From Chryseobacterium sp. ISL-6 (GTDB lineage: Bacteria > Bacteroidota > Bacteroidia > Flavobacteriales > Weeksellaceae): a DNA stretch of 64,000 bases. Under the pieces are notes generated by a model, which ran no database searches, was not told the DNA's origin, and saw only the letters and a program-made list of their open reading frames with translations. A program made the translations under genes and the position numbers. This document shows, piece by piece, positions 8,492 through 17,013 of this stretch (position 1 is its first letter; each line of letters opens with the position of its first letter). Where the stretch lies: the NCBI RefSeq assembly GCF_018613715.1, contig NZ_JAGGPT010000010.1, positions 1 to 64,000 of the forward strand, read 5' to 3'.

Positions 8492-9256
8492 TTAAAGTCC
8501 CTGACCACCAGAAACTTCTATCCTTTCTCCTGTCACCCAATCTGAGTCCTCTGAACAAAGGAAAGCTGCTACTTTTCCTATGTCATCCGGTAACCCAACA
8601 CGGCCTAAAGCTGTTGCACTGGCTATTCTTTCGTTGGTTACCCCATTATCACGAACCATACCGCCGTCAAAGTCGGTTTCAATGGCACCCGGAGCGATTG
8701 CATTAACTCGAATTTTTCTTGGACCTAGTTCTTTTGCCAAATAACGTGTTAAAACTTCTATGGCACCTTTCATGGAGGCATAAACAGGAGCAGGAGTCAT
8801 TGTCGTCCTTGTCAGCCCAGAAGAAAGGTTGATAATACTGCCACCATCGTTCATCGCCGGAAGTGATTTTTGGATTAAGAAAAACACGCCCTTGTAATGT
8901 ATATCTAAAAGCTCGTCTAATTGTTTTTCAACAGTCTGGCTAGCAGGTAAAATTAAACCGGTACCTGCGTTATTTATCAAGAAGTCGAATTTTGAACTAC
9001 CATTTTTTTCTTCCAGGTATTTTGAAACCTGTTGAATAAAAGTATCGAAGGTATCTACCTTACGCGTATCCAGTTGCATGGCCAGGCCATTTCTACCATA
9101 AGATTGAATTTCCGAAACTACTTTATCTGCTTCTGACTTATTAGAATGATAAGTCAAAATTACATCGATACCTTTTTTTGCAAGGGTCAATGCGATATTC
9201 TTTCCAAGTCCACGGCTACCACCTGTAACCAATGCGATTTTTGTTTTTGTACTCAT
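8492..9256 (-). CDS. SDR family oxidoreductase
   Basis: A 254-residue classical SDR. It has the cofactor motif TGGSRGLG (11-18), NNAG at 95-98, a Ser in IINLSSG (145/146), catalytic Tyr159 and Lys163 in YASMKGAIE, and the late GRVGLPDDIGKVAAFLCS motif. It is full length, NAD(P)H-dependent and cytosolic; the substrate is unknown. It is the first gene of a probable SDR-AraC-ABM monooxygenase operon (21-bp and 71-bp gaps). Confidence 0.93.
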   Translation of the reverse strand: MSTKTKIALVTGGSRGLGKNIALTLAKKGIDVILTYHSNKSEADKVVSEIQSYGRNGLAMQLDTRKVDTFDTFIQQVSKYLEEKNGSSKFDFLINNAGTGLILPASQTVEKQLDELLDIHYKGVFFLIQKSLPAMNDGGSIINLSSGLTRTTMTPAPVYASMKGAIEVLTRYLAKELGPRKIRVNAIAPGAIETDFDGGMVRDNGVTNERIASATALGRVGLPDDIGKVAAFLCSEDSDWVTGERIEVSGGQGL

Positions 9257-9327
9257 ATTTTTTTACTTTTTGTTTTTACTTGTTTATATTTATTTTCCGC
9301 TATTCAACCATTTTGTAAACTCATCTA

Positions 9328-9486
9328 TTATATAACTTGATTAAATCTTCCAATGGCTTCAGGTGTAACAACTATTTCGGTTTTAAACTCGCCAAAACTT
9401 GGTGTAGATTAAATAAACGGCAATCCTGTTATCCGGGCATAAAAATCGCCTAATCTTTTTACGTCATTGTGATAATTCTTGTTGAA
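9328..9486 (-). pseudogene. VOC (glyoxalase/bleomycin-resistance-like) remnant
   Basis: Minus-strand frame beginning about NKNYHNDVKRLGDFYARITG. It then has an in-frame TAA at 9409-9411, after which the same frame continues STPSFGEFKTEIVVTPEAIG. This matches the N-terminal half of a VOC fold (approach helix, then the strand with FGEF..T). The second half is gone. No ATG is visible at the expected place. Clearly non-functional. Confidence 0.5.
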
Positions 9487-9527
9487 ACAAGATTCATTTT
9501 AAGTTGTTATTTTTGTTATTAATTATG

Positions 9528-10021
9528 TTAAGCCATATTATGAGAAACCAATATCAGCCATTTATCGTTATTCTTTGTTAAAACGAAACTCATTAAACCT
9601 TTTTCTGCAATTTCATTACCGTCTGCATTTTTATTCCCATAAAGCATCAAGAACGGCAACATCAGGTTATAAATCGATATTTTGTTTTGCCTATTTTCAG
9701 AAAACTGTCTTTAAACCGTATTGCAAAAATGAGTTCGTGGTGTGTTTCTATTTCACTTTTTCCGTGAAAGGATTGTCCATGAACATTCGTTAAATCTGCA
9801 TCATTCGTAAAAATATTGGAGAATGCTTTTGCATCATGTTTGTTCCACGTTGTTGTGAAGTCAGCAAGTACTTGTTTTATTTCTGCTTCATCGTTGGTAT
9901 TGGTTTGCCTAAAAGTATTTGACGACATAATCATTGCTACTAAAATTGAAAAAAGAAGTTTAATAATTTTGATAATGCAAAATTCCGCAGAATTTGGAAA
10001 ACAGATGTAACCGAAATTCAC
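9528..10021 (-). pseudogene. SnoaL/DUF4440-like protein, frameshifted
   Basis: Minus strand. An N-terminal hydrophobic stretch (KIIKLLFSILVAMIMSS) looks like a secretion signal whose ATG is lost: the nearest in-frame ATG, at 10021, would add an unlikely leader. The mature part reads EIKQVLADFTTTWNKHDAKA then FSNIFTNDADLTNVHG, typical of the NTF2-like SnoaL/DUF4440 fold. The frame ends at 9662. The missing C-terminal half appears in shifted frames (PDVAVLDALWE, then GLMSFVLTKNNDKWLILVSH, stop at 9528). One indel is needed at minimum; the best homology reading needs two. Either decayed or affected by sequence errors. Confidence 0.6.
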
Positions 10022-10078
10022 TTTGTTGTAGCCAAAAAGTAAAGACTTATATTATGACAGAAAGTGGTTTTGTATTAT

Positions 10079-10909
10079 TTATTGTTTTTTTACTATTGTA
10101 TTAATGATTTGCACCAATTCCTTAGGTTTGGAAAGAAAAGGACTGTGTCCAGCTTCAATTTTGTAGGTATTTATAATGTTCGCTTCAGATACCATTTGTT
10201 GCTGAAAAGAATAACTAATCGCTTTGTCTTCGGTAGTATAGATGTAGTATTTATTAGCTATAGTATTATAGATATCTTTACTGTAATTTAATGGAGTTCC
10301 CGCAGCTACAACCGGTTCAGGACGAAGTTTGTTTACCAATAAATTTATGTCTTCATTTGAACCGTCATTACAAAAGATCTTGCGCATATTTATTTCTGCG
10401 TTTGCGATAGTAACTGTACTTCCATCCGCTGAGAATTCTAATGCAGAAGGAATCAACGTTCCAGAATCCATTGCCGAATAATCAAATACACTACTTCCAC
10501 TTTTAGGAATGAATCCGGCAACATAAATTAATTTTTCTATTTTTTGCGGAATCTTGGTAGCAGCTTGTGTCACTATAGCACCACCTAAGCTATGTCCTAC
10601 CAGAACAACCGGTGTATTTAAACGATCAATAACATCTGTTACTTGTTTTACATATCCATCAAAAGTTATTTCTGAAACAGGTGTTTGATCATTTCCATGA
10701 CCAGCTAACTCGACAAGTACAACCGTATTTCCTCCTGCTTCTAAAGATGCTTTTACCTTATCCCATACGAATGATGCCTACCAAGCCCCATGAACCAGTA
10801 CAAATGTTGAGTGATGTTCCGGTTTAACAAAATCGTCGTTATCCTTAGAACAAGAATTTAACATGAGAACGAATACCAATATAGGTACAATATATTTTAA
10901 TAATTTCAT
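10079..10909 (-). pseudogene. Lipoprotein alpha/beta hydrolase interrupted by one amber codon
   Basis: Read through a single in-frame TAG at 10778-10780, the minus strand encodes a complete 276-residue alpha/beta hydrolase. It has a lipoprotein signal (MKLLKYIVPILVFVLMLNSC), the oxyanion motif HGAW directly before the stop, the nucleophile elbow GHSLGG, and the C-terminal catalytic His in AGHSPF. Relatives have Gln after HGAW, and CAG to TAG is one transition, so this is a point nonsense mutation in an otherwise intact gene. The piece starting at 10573 is only the tail. It resembles salicylate-esterase-like secreted hydrolases; the substrate is unknown. Confidence 0.75.
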
Positions 10910-10921
10910 TTTGTTTGATCT

Positions 10922-11255
10922 TTAATTTTGATTAATAGCATCCACAGCTTTTTTTGGGTTTGGTTTAGTGGAGCTGATATCCGGCTCCATGAATTTTGTA
11001 AGCCCAGGTTTTTCGATTTCTGGTGCCGATTTTTTTTGCAGTTTCAGGACCTGTGATATCGTTGATTACAAACTGGTAAGCCCCGTCTTTGTTGTTTTCT
11101 GTAAGAGCAGCCATTGCTCTTTCTTCATTGGCTTTGCAGACGCTGCACCAATTAGCACTTTTCACTACAGCGATTATTTTACTTTGAGCGAATGCTCCTG
11201 CTGACATTACTGTAGGAAGGATTACAGTAGCGAATACTTTTGTGAGTACTTTCAT
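10922..11255 (-). pseudogene. Secreted thioredoxin-like protein with a homopolymer frameshift
   Basis: Minus strand. A signal peptide (MKVLTKVFATVILPTVMSAG...AFA) precedes a thioredoxin-like segment with the redox pair WCSVCKANEERAM. The frame as sequenced ends at 10965 after an unrelated tail. Removing one base from the run of eight T at 11030-11037 restores a family-like C-terminus (AKKSAPEIEKPGLTKFMEPD, then KPNPKKAVDAINQN) ending at 10922. This is a real slippage mutation, a phase-variable tract, or a sequencing error in a homopolymer. Confidence 0.65.
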
Positions 11256-11480
11256 CTATTTTATTCTTTAAATTGCTTGTCAATATTGACAATACAAAAT
11301 TGCGATAGAAAAAAGAGAAGGGTTTTGTGAATCAGTTCGATTATTTGGCAATTTGGTCCAAAGAAGTACTCATTAAAATTCTTTATCGGATAACACGGAA
11401 GACCTGAATAATTTCGAACGTGGTAGAATGCGAATTGATCGCAATTTGGGAAGAATTTGAAACAGGTCTAGCGTTTTTAA

Positions 11481-12398
11481 TCAGTTGAATGATTGCCTAA
11501 ATCCCAAAGGCGTCATGTTGGTTTTACTTTTGAATAGTTTATTGAAAGATTGTGAATGTTCGAATCCCAACTCATAGGCGATTTCTGAAACAGATAACGT
11601 TCTATCTACTAATTTTTCCTTTGCCCTTTCGATGATATTTTGATGAATATATTGCTGCGCATTTTGACCGATGAGCAGACGAAGCATATCACTCAAGTAT
11701 CCTGACGTTATATGAATTTGTTCTGCCAAATAGTGAACAGTGGGAACTCCAAATTCAATTGTCTTCTCAGTGGTAAAATAATCTTCCAATAAATTGTCTA
11801 ACTTTTTTAATATATCGTTGCTACCTGTTTTTCGGGTGATGAACTGTCGCTTGTAAAATCGATTGCAATAGTTTAGTAATAAATCAATTTGGGCAATTAC
11901 AATATCCTGACAAAATTCATCAATCCTCCCATCCAATTCATCTCCTATAATTTCGATAACCGAAAGAATGGAGCGTTTTTCTTTTTCTGAAAGATGCAAT
12001 GCTTCATTTACAGAATAGGAAAAAAAATTGTATTGTTTAATTTTTGAAGCTAAAGGGCTTCCTAATAAAAAGTCGGGGTGTATGAATAATGCAAAACCAG
12101 CGTTATCGCTATCTTCAATTTCTTCTATCGATTTTGGTAGAAGGGGCGAACTAAAACACAATCCGCCTTCTTCAAAATCATGATAACTTTCTCCATATTT
12201 GAATCCGGATTTGAGATTTGGTTTATAAGCTATTTTGAAAAAGTTCAAAACAAAAGATCTCGGGAAGTTAACTTCTGAAATATAGCTATGACTATTGTTA
12301 ACTATACTAATTAATGGATGTACAGGATTTGGCAAACCAAGTACCTTGTGCAGTTCGGACAAAGAATTGAATATATAGGGTTTGCTATTTTCTTTCAT
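11481..12398 (-). CDS. AraC family transcriptional regulator (paralogue of the 7.5 kb gene)
   Basis: A 305-residue AraC-type regulator with an N-terminal sensor region of about 190 residues and a double helix-turn-helix C-terminus (LSVSEIAYELGFEHSQSFNK, then LFKSKTNMTPLGFRQSFN). The C-terminus differs from that of the 7550-8470 protein at only a few positions, so the two arose by duplication or repeated acquisition. It starts 19 bp downstream of an alpha/beta hydrolase gene on the same strand and is probably co-transcribed with it, the same arrangement (enzyme first, AraC second) as at 7.5-9.3 kb. Confidence 0.92.
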   Translation of the reverse strand: MKENSKPYIFNSLSELHKVLGLPNPVHPLISIVNNSHSYISEVNFPRSFVLNFFKIAYKPNLKSGFKYGESYHDFEEGGLCFSSPLLPKSIEEIEDSDNAGFALFIHPDFLLGSPLASKIKQYNFFSYSVNEALHLSEKEKRSILSVIEIIGDELDGRIDEFCQDIVIAQIDLLLNYCNRFYKRQFITRKTGSNDILKKLDNLLEDYFTTEKTIEFGVPTVHYLAEQIHITSGYLSDMLRLLIGQNAQQYIHQNIIERAKEKLVDRTLSVSEIAYELGFEHSQSFNKLFKSKTNMTPLGFRQSFN

Positions 12399-12417
12399 AA
12401 CTCTAAAATGAGACTAA

Positions 12418-13344
12418 CTATTTTGATATAATTGTTGCTTGTCTGTTTTGAATTTCATTCAATTTTTTCGATTCATTTTTCCAACTGTTATCTTGTGGAG
12501 AAAAAAATGAACGTAAGTATGCGGTAGTCATTTTTTGAATAATAGCCACTCTTTCAGGGTTTTCATCTGTAGTTTCTGCTGCGTCATAACCAGTAACCCC
12601 TCCTAACATGTGTTTTCCATCAATGAGTATAAGTAAATCCTTTTTACCAGGACTTTGATAATAGGCATCCATATGATATTTCTCGCCTTTCGAACTAATT
12701 GGTGACACATCCTTATCTCCAGCTACAACCAAAGCGGGTGTTAGCATCTTATCATACCTAAATGTCCTCACTATATCTAGTTTTCCCCAGGGCGCTGGCA
12801 TATGGTCATCACCTTCGCCACTTGTTGCCATTAATATTCCAGTTTTTATTCGGTTATCGGGCATATACATTTCCGTACCGTTATCATCTGTATAGTAAGC
12901 TCCTATCAACATTGCGGCTGTTAATCCACCTCCTGAATGACCTGCCACTGCTATTCTTTCCTTGTCAAATTTCCCTATGAGGATAGGATATTCACTTTCG
13001 ATTTTGTGTAACTGGTTCAATATCTCTGTAAAATCTTCCACTCTTGATTTGGCATAAATAGGAAAACCAGTGGTAGTTGGAGGTAAGTCTAGTGTTTTAG
13101 AACTTAAATGAGTAGGTTGAATAACTGCAAACCCTTGTGAAGCCCAATAGTCAACTAAAGGACCACCACCTTTATAGGAAGTTAAGAAATTGCTGTTACC
13201 ACCTCCATGAGAAAATAAAATAACAGGAAAACCACCGCCTTGCAAAGGTACAGTTATTTTGATTTCCAGATCGACCAGTCTGCCTGTAACTTTAAGAGTA
13301 ATAGGACTAATCGAAAGAATTGTGTTTTGATGAACTTGTTCCAT
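12418..13344 (-). CDS. Alpha/beta hydrolase (dienelactone-hydrolase/chlorophyllase-like)
   Basis: 308 residues from the ATG at 13344 (MEQVHQNTILS); the ATG at 13371 would only add a short hydrophobic leader. It shows the oxyanion strand VILFSHGGG, the nucleophile elbow GHSGGG, an acid in VAGDKDVSP and a His in DGKHMLGG, so the catalytic triad looks intact. It resembles predicted dienelactone hydrolase-like or chlorophyllase-type esterases. I see no signal peptide, so it is probably cytosolic. It is followed 19 bp later by an AraC regulator. The substrate is unknown. Confidence 0.85.
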   Translation of the reverse strand: MEQVHQNTILSISPITLKVTGRLVDLEIKITVPLQGGGFPVILFSHGGGNSNFLTSYKGGGPLVDYWASQGFAVIQPTHLSSKTLDLPPTTTGFPIYAKSRVEDFTEILNQLHKIESEYPILIGKFDKERIAVAGHSGGGLTAAMLIGAYYTDDNGTEMYMPDNRIKTGILMATSGEGDDHMPAPWGKLDIVRTFRYDKMLTPALVVAGDKDVSPISSKGEKYHMDAYYQSPGKKDLLILIDGKHMLGGVTGYDAAETTDENPERVAIIQKMTTAYLRSFFSPQDNSWKNESKKLNEIQNRQATIISK

Positions 13345-13775
13345 AAATATATATTTTAATATGATAAACAAAGTTCAGACAAATATTGGCTTTAAATGTT
13401 TCCAAATTGAGAGAGTTTGTAGCCGAAGTGAGGATTATAGCTTATCACTGACGATACAAAAATTAATCTTACAAGCTGTTTATCATTTTCTGCTGGATGT
13501 ACACTGGTACGTTAACCAATAACCAATCATTAAGATTATTTCCAATACTCACGACCAATTATTGATTATTAACCATGGCGAACTTTACCATTTTCGAATA
13601 TTATTCAGAAATCTAATCAAAAAATGGCTTACCTTTTCATGAGTGGATATTATAGGAGGTAGGATGCTTAAAATTTTTCACGAAAATTACCCGCTTTAAA
13701 ATTTCAGAGGGCTTATTTTATTTTTTTATGCTCCAACAAAAACTTTCCAACCTCTACTCAATGCTTTATTAAATA
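13345..13775. other. Intergenic, nothing recognised
   Basis: I see no coding potential, hairpin terminator or repeat that I can support here. There are scattered AATAACCAAT and ATTAACC-like words but no ordered array. Confidence 0.5.
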
Positions 13776-14540
13776 TTAATTCCATATCTCATTCATTTCC
13801 GTGAGGATTATTGGATTTCCATCAGTTACAACAATGGTATGTTCGTGTTGTGCCATATAACCACCTTTATTACCTATCATTGTCCAACCATCATTAAGTT
13901 CTGTTGCATACGTTGAAGTAGTGGAAATAAATGTTTCAATAGCTACAACCGAGTTTTTCTTAAATCGTCTTTGATCAAGTCGATTTTTATAATTCATTAA
14001 TTCGTCGGGCTGTTCATGTAAACTTCTACCAATGCCGTGTCCACCAAGATTTTTAATAACCTTAAAACCTCTGTTTTTTGCTTCAGTTTCCATTATATGT
14101 CCAATATCTGCAATCTTAACGCCACCTTTAATATTAATAATAGCTTTCCGCAAAATTTCTTTTGATGCATCAACTAATTTTTGATATTGACAAATGTCTT
14201 TTCCAAGAACAAATGAAGCTCCATTATCTGCCCAAAATCCATTAAGTTCTGCTGATACATCTATGTTTATTAAATCTCCTTCATTTAATATTCGTTTTTC
14301 CGAAGGAATACCGTGACAAAATTCATTACTAACGCTGATACAAGTCCAACCCGGAAAACCGTAGGTGAGGTACGGTGCTGATTTAGCTCCGAAATCAGAG
14401 AGTATCTTCGCCCCATACTCGTCTAATTGTTTCGTTGTCATTCCAGGCTGAGCATAGTTTCGCATTTCTTTTAAAGCAATAGCAACAGCTTCACTTACCT
14501 TTTTCATTCCTATCAATTCATCTTCTCTTGTTATTGACAT
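13776..14540 (-). CDS. map: Methionine aminopeptidase type I
   Basis: 254 residues from MSITREDELIG (ATG at 14540; the ATG at 14570 adds ten unlikely residues). The metal ligands of type I enzymes are present: Asp94 (INIDVS), Asp105 (ADNGASF), His168 (GGHGIG), Glu202 (AIETF) and Glu233 (QHEHTIV); His76 in FCHGIP is also conserved. It removes initiator methionine from nascent proteins. It stands alone, without the ribosomal-protein and infA/secY neighbours that usually flank the housekeeping map, so it may be an additional copy (inference). The catalytic residues indicate an active enzyme. Confidence 0.93.
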   Translation of the reverse strand: MSITREDELIGMKKVSEAVAIALKEMRNYAQPGMTTKQLDEYGAKILSDFGAKSAPYLTYGFPGWTCISVSNEFCHGIPSEKRILNEGDLINIDVSAELNGFWADNGASFVLGKDICQYQKLVDASKEILRKAIINIKGGVKIADIGHIMETEAKNRGFKVIKNLGGHGIGRSLHEQPDELMNYKNRLDQRRFKKNSVVAIETFISTTSTYATELNDGWTMIGNKGGYMAQHEHTIVVTDGNPIILTEMNEIWN

Positions 14541-14611
14541 AGGATAATAAGTATTTATAGTTAGTAACAAATATACAAATTAATCTGCTCAGCATTTTTC
14601 TATACTTTGGT

Positions 14612-14880
14612 TTATATTTTTTTATTACTTCTCTTTTGCGTTCTGAACTGTAAAACAGAACCAACGATAAACAGCACAAAAATAACCACAAGTGTTTTAG
14701 CGATTAATGGGTCTTTCGGACCATTTGCCAAAGTATACCCGACGGAATACGAGTTAAAGTTTCATTAACGATAGGAAAAGGCTAAAGGAAAGAAATTCTC
14801 GATAAAACGAGATCGGTTGCTTCCCTGTTTTTTGGCGTGAAGAAAATACGAGACCAAAATCAAAACTACAATCAGTAATT
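14612..14880 (-). pseudogene. Remnant of a small membrane protein
   Basis: Two hydrophobic stretches on the minus strand in different frames (LIVVLILVSYFLHAKKQGSN, and further on LIAKTLVVIFVLFIVGSVLQ ending FRTQKRSNKKI with a stop at 14612) look like one two-helix membrane protein broken by an indel near 14765. There is no start codon and the family is not recognised. Confidence 0.35.
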
Positions 14881-14893
14881 CTAAAATATGTCC

Positions 14894-14944
14894 CGGATTA
14901 CGGGTGAGCAGATTTCTGTTTCAGGCGGGATGTATGGTTTTTAA
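14894..14944 (+). pseudogene. Orphan 3' end of a second SDR gene
   Basis: Seventeen in-frame codons on the plus strand encode RITGEQISVSGGMYGF and a stop. This is the same C-terminus as the SDR at 18037-18795 (there WITGEQISVSGGMYGF). By eye, 45 of 51 bases match and the differences are almost all synonymous, so this is the end of a diverged paralogue. No SDR body precedes it. A terminator-like hairpin follows at 14979-15018, as it would after a real gene. Confidence 0.7.
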
Positions 14945-14978
14945 AACATACTTTTAATCAGGAACATTCAATAAATGT

Positions 14979-15018
14979 AAAAAGCACAGATATTAAATCA
15001 TTTGTGCTTTTTGATTTT
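14979..15018 (+). terminator. Terminator-like hairpin after the SDR scar
   Basis: AAAAAGCACA (14979-14988) pairs with TGTGCTTTTT (15003-15012) and is followed by GATTTTTG. It is 35 bp past the scar's stop codon and probably belonged to the deleted gene. Confidence 0.6.
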
Positions 15019-15041
15019 TGAAAAAGATTTAATTTTATCTA

Positions 15042-15079
15042 AAAAATGCCAAATAATTTCATCGTTATTCGGCATTTTT
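15042..15079 (-). terminator. Terminator-like hairpin downstream of the SDR at 15136
   Basis: AAAAATGCC (15042-15050) pairs with GGCATTTTT (15071-15079), with an inner AATAA/TTATT pairing. It lies 57 bp past the minus-strand SDR stop; the A/T flanks would allow termination in both directions. Confidence 0.55.
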
Positions 15080-15135
15080 GATATTAGAAGATTACTTAGT
15101 TTCAATCATAATCTTGTAATAAGGATTAAGACAAA

Positions 15136-15888
15136 TTATTTTACCAGATAAGCCATTCCTCCATCAACAAGCAGTTCAGTACCAAGCATAAAAGAAGAAT
15201 CGTCGGATGCCAAAAATACTGCAGCACTTCCGATATCAGAAGGTTGCCCTATCCTGCCCGCCGGAACGGCTTCAGCAAACTGTTGTTTCACGGCATTGAT
15301 CTTTTCGGCAGGAATAAACTTTTCAAATGCCGGAGTATCCGTTGTACCAGGTGTTATCACATTCGCTCTTATTTTTCTGTCTAAAAGATCCATAGAAAAT
15401 CCTTTCGCCAAATAAATTACAGCAGATTTTGCAGCGCCATAAAGTGTGAAAGAAGCATAAGCGCGGTGTGCAGCATTGGATCCGATAAGAATAACAGAAC
15501 TACCATCATTAAGATGAGGTAAAGCTTTTTGAACTGTGAAATAAACTGCTTTCAGGTTCAAATTCATTAATCTGTCATAATCTTCTTCAGTTGTAGTTGC
15601 AACCGTTCCTACGCTTCCGGCACCAGCATTGGCGACCAAAATATCAATCTTGCCAAATTTATCTGCTGTTGTTTTAAACGCTCTTTCAAGATCTTCAGCT
15701 TTTGTTACATCGGCATTGATTGCTATAAAACCATTCCCGAGAAGCGCTAAAGCTTTGTCTAAAGTTTCCTGATTTCTACCAACAATTGCGCCTGTTGCGC
15801 CTTCATTTTTTAATGCTTCTGCAATACCAAGACCGATACCGCTGTTACCACCGGTAATAACTGCAACTTTGTTTTTTAATTTACTCAT
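15136..15888 (-). CDS. SDR family oxidoreductase
   Basis: 250 residues from MSKLKNKVAVITGG (ATG at 15888; the longer ATG at 15963 adds 25 residues not typical of SDRs). Motifs: TGGNSGIG (12-19), ANAG (86-89), Ser in ILIGSNAA, Tyr150 and Lys154 in YGAAKSAVIYL, and PSDIGSAAVFLASDDSSF near the end. It is an NAD(P)-dependent reductase or dehydrogenase of unknown substrate. It is downstream (197 bp) of a Crp/Fnr regulator on the same strand, and is probably its target. Confidence 0.93.
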   Translation of the reverse strand: MSKLKNKVAVITGGNSGIGLGIAEALKNEGATGAIVGRNQETLDKALALLGNGFIAINADVTKAEDLERAFKTTADKFGKIDILVANAGAGSVGTVATTTEEDYDRLMNLNLKAVYFTVQKALPHLNDGSSVILIGSNAAHRAYASFTLYGAAKSAVIYLAKGFSMDLLDRKIRANVITPGTTDTPAFEKFIPAEKINAVKQQFAEAVPAGRIGQPSDIGSAAVFLASDDSSFMLGTELLVDGGMAYLVK

Positions 15889-16084
15889 AATTGTACATTT
15901 TATAAATTCAGATATTTTGTTCTGAATTATAAGTACAAAGATATTTCCGCAGCACAAATGCATTCTTGACCTGAATCATTAAATACACTTGATCTAAATC
16001 AAGTCATAGATTTGAAGTTTCTGGAAGTATTTTTTTGAAATTAGAAGCAGGAAAATAAAAGAGAGAAAATATTTGTATAAATTT

Positions 16085-16675
16085 CTATTTTGAATTTATT
16101 TTTTTTCGTAATCTGCTCAGTGTTTCAGGAGACAAACCTAAATAGGACGCAATCATATTTTGAGGAAACCGTTGTAAAAAATGAGGATAATAATTGACAA
16201 AATCAGAAAAACGTTCTTCTGCTGTATAACGGATAACAGCTTGCATCCTGTTTTGATTCGCAATTGCATTGTTCTGCTTGATGACCTCCATCATTGCCGA
16301 AAATGCCGGGATAGGTTTAAAAAATTCTTCAACCTGCGCATTGGTCACCTGCAACACTTCTAAATCCTCTATTGCCTGTATGTTGTACTGACTTGGCGTC
16401 AGATGATAAAAACTTTCAAAATCAGCCAGCCACCAGTTTTCGACACTTAGTTTAAGAATATTTTCATTTCCTTCTTCATCCACAGAAAATGTTCTGGCAG
16501 ATCCTTTTACGATAAATCCTGTATATTTGCAGACATCTCCTTCCTGCAGAAAATATTGTTTTTTCCAGAACCTTCGTGGTTTCATATGAGCTTCGATCAC
16601 TAATTTTTCACCCTCAGAAAGTATTTCTCCAGACATTTTTTTAATGTAGTCATAAAAAGCTTCGAAATTGGACAT
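16085..16675 (-). CDS. Crp/Fnr family transcriptional regulator
   Basis: 196 residues: a cyclic-nucleotide-binding-like barrel (about 25-115) with the segment FLQEGDVCKYTGFIVKGSAR, and a C-terminal winged helix with MIASYLGLSPETLSRLRKK. It is closely related to the divergent gene at 17014: both start MSNFE.FFDYI-like and share the EGDVCKY...GFIVKGSARTF...DE.G.ENILKLS.ENWW core. No FNR-type cysteine cluster is evident. It precedes an SDR gene on the same strand. Ligand unknown. Confidence 0.92.
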   Translation of the reverse strand: MSNFEAFYDYIKKMSGEILSEGEKLVIEAHMKPRRFWKKQYFLQEGDVCKYTGFIVKGSARTFSVDEEGNENILKLSVENWWLADFESFYHLTPSQYNIQAIEDLEVLQVTNAQVEEFFKPIPAFSAMMEVIKQNNAIANQNRMQAVIRYTAEERFSDFVNYYPHFLQRFPQNMIASYLGLSPETLSRLRKKINSK

Positions 16676-16858
16676 TTACAAGTAGCTATTAGTTTGCAAT
16701 ATACTAAGACGTCTATTTAAAACAAAATCATTTCTTAAATATCCGAGCTTTAGAATTAAAAATCTCTAAACAGGATTATTTATTTGTGAAATTGTAGCAA
16801 TTCTTTCTAAATCTTCAATTAAAAATTTCGATATTTCTTCGGTTATGGGTACAAAAGA

Positions 16859-16894
16859 AAAATGGCACTAACTAAAAACAGTTAGTGCCATTTT
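16859..16894. terminator. Orphan perfect hairpin between two divergent Crp/Fnr genes
   Basis: AAAATGGCACTAACT (16859-16873) and AGTTAGTGCCATTTT (16880-16894) are perfect 15-bp complements around a 6-base loop, followed by ATTTAA. It has the form of a bidirectional rho-independent terminator, yet both flanking genes point away from it, so it probably ended a gene that has been lost. Confidence 0.55.
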
Positions 16895-17013
16895 ATTTAA
16901 CACACTTTGATAATCAAACAAATTACAAAAGGCAGTACCCTAATATATGTTTTCTGCATTATAGAGATATGTTTTAAATTGAGTAAATTGCAAACCATTA
17001 AGATACTTTTATA

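Noticed and set aside
13500-13580. Repeated AATAACCAAT/ATTAACC words as an operator array
   Set aside because: The spacing is irregular and no symmetric unit emerges; it is likely AT-rich coincidence.
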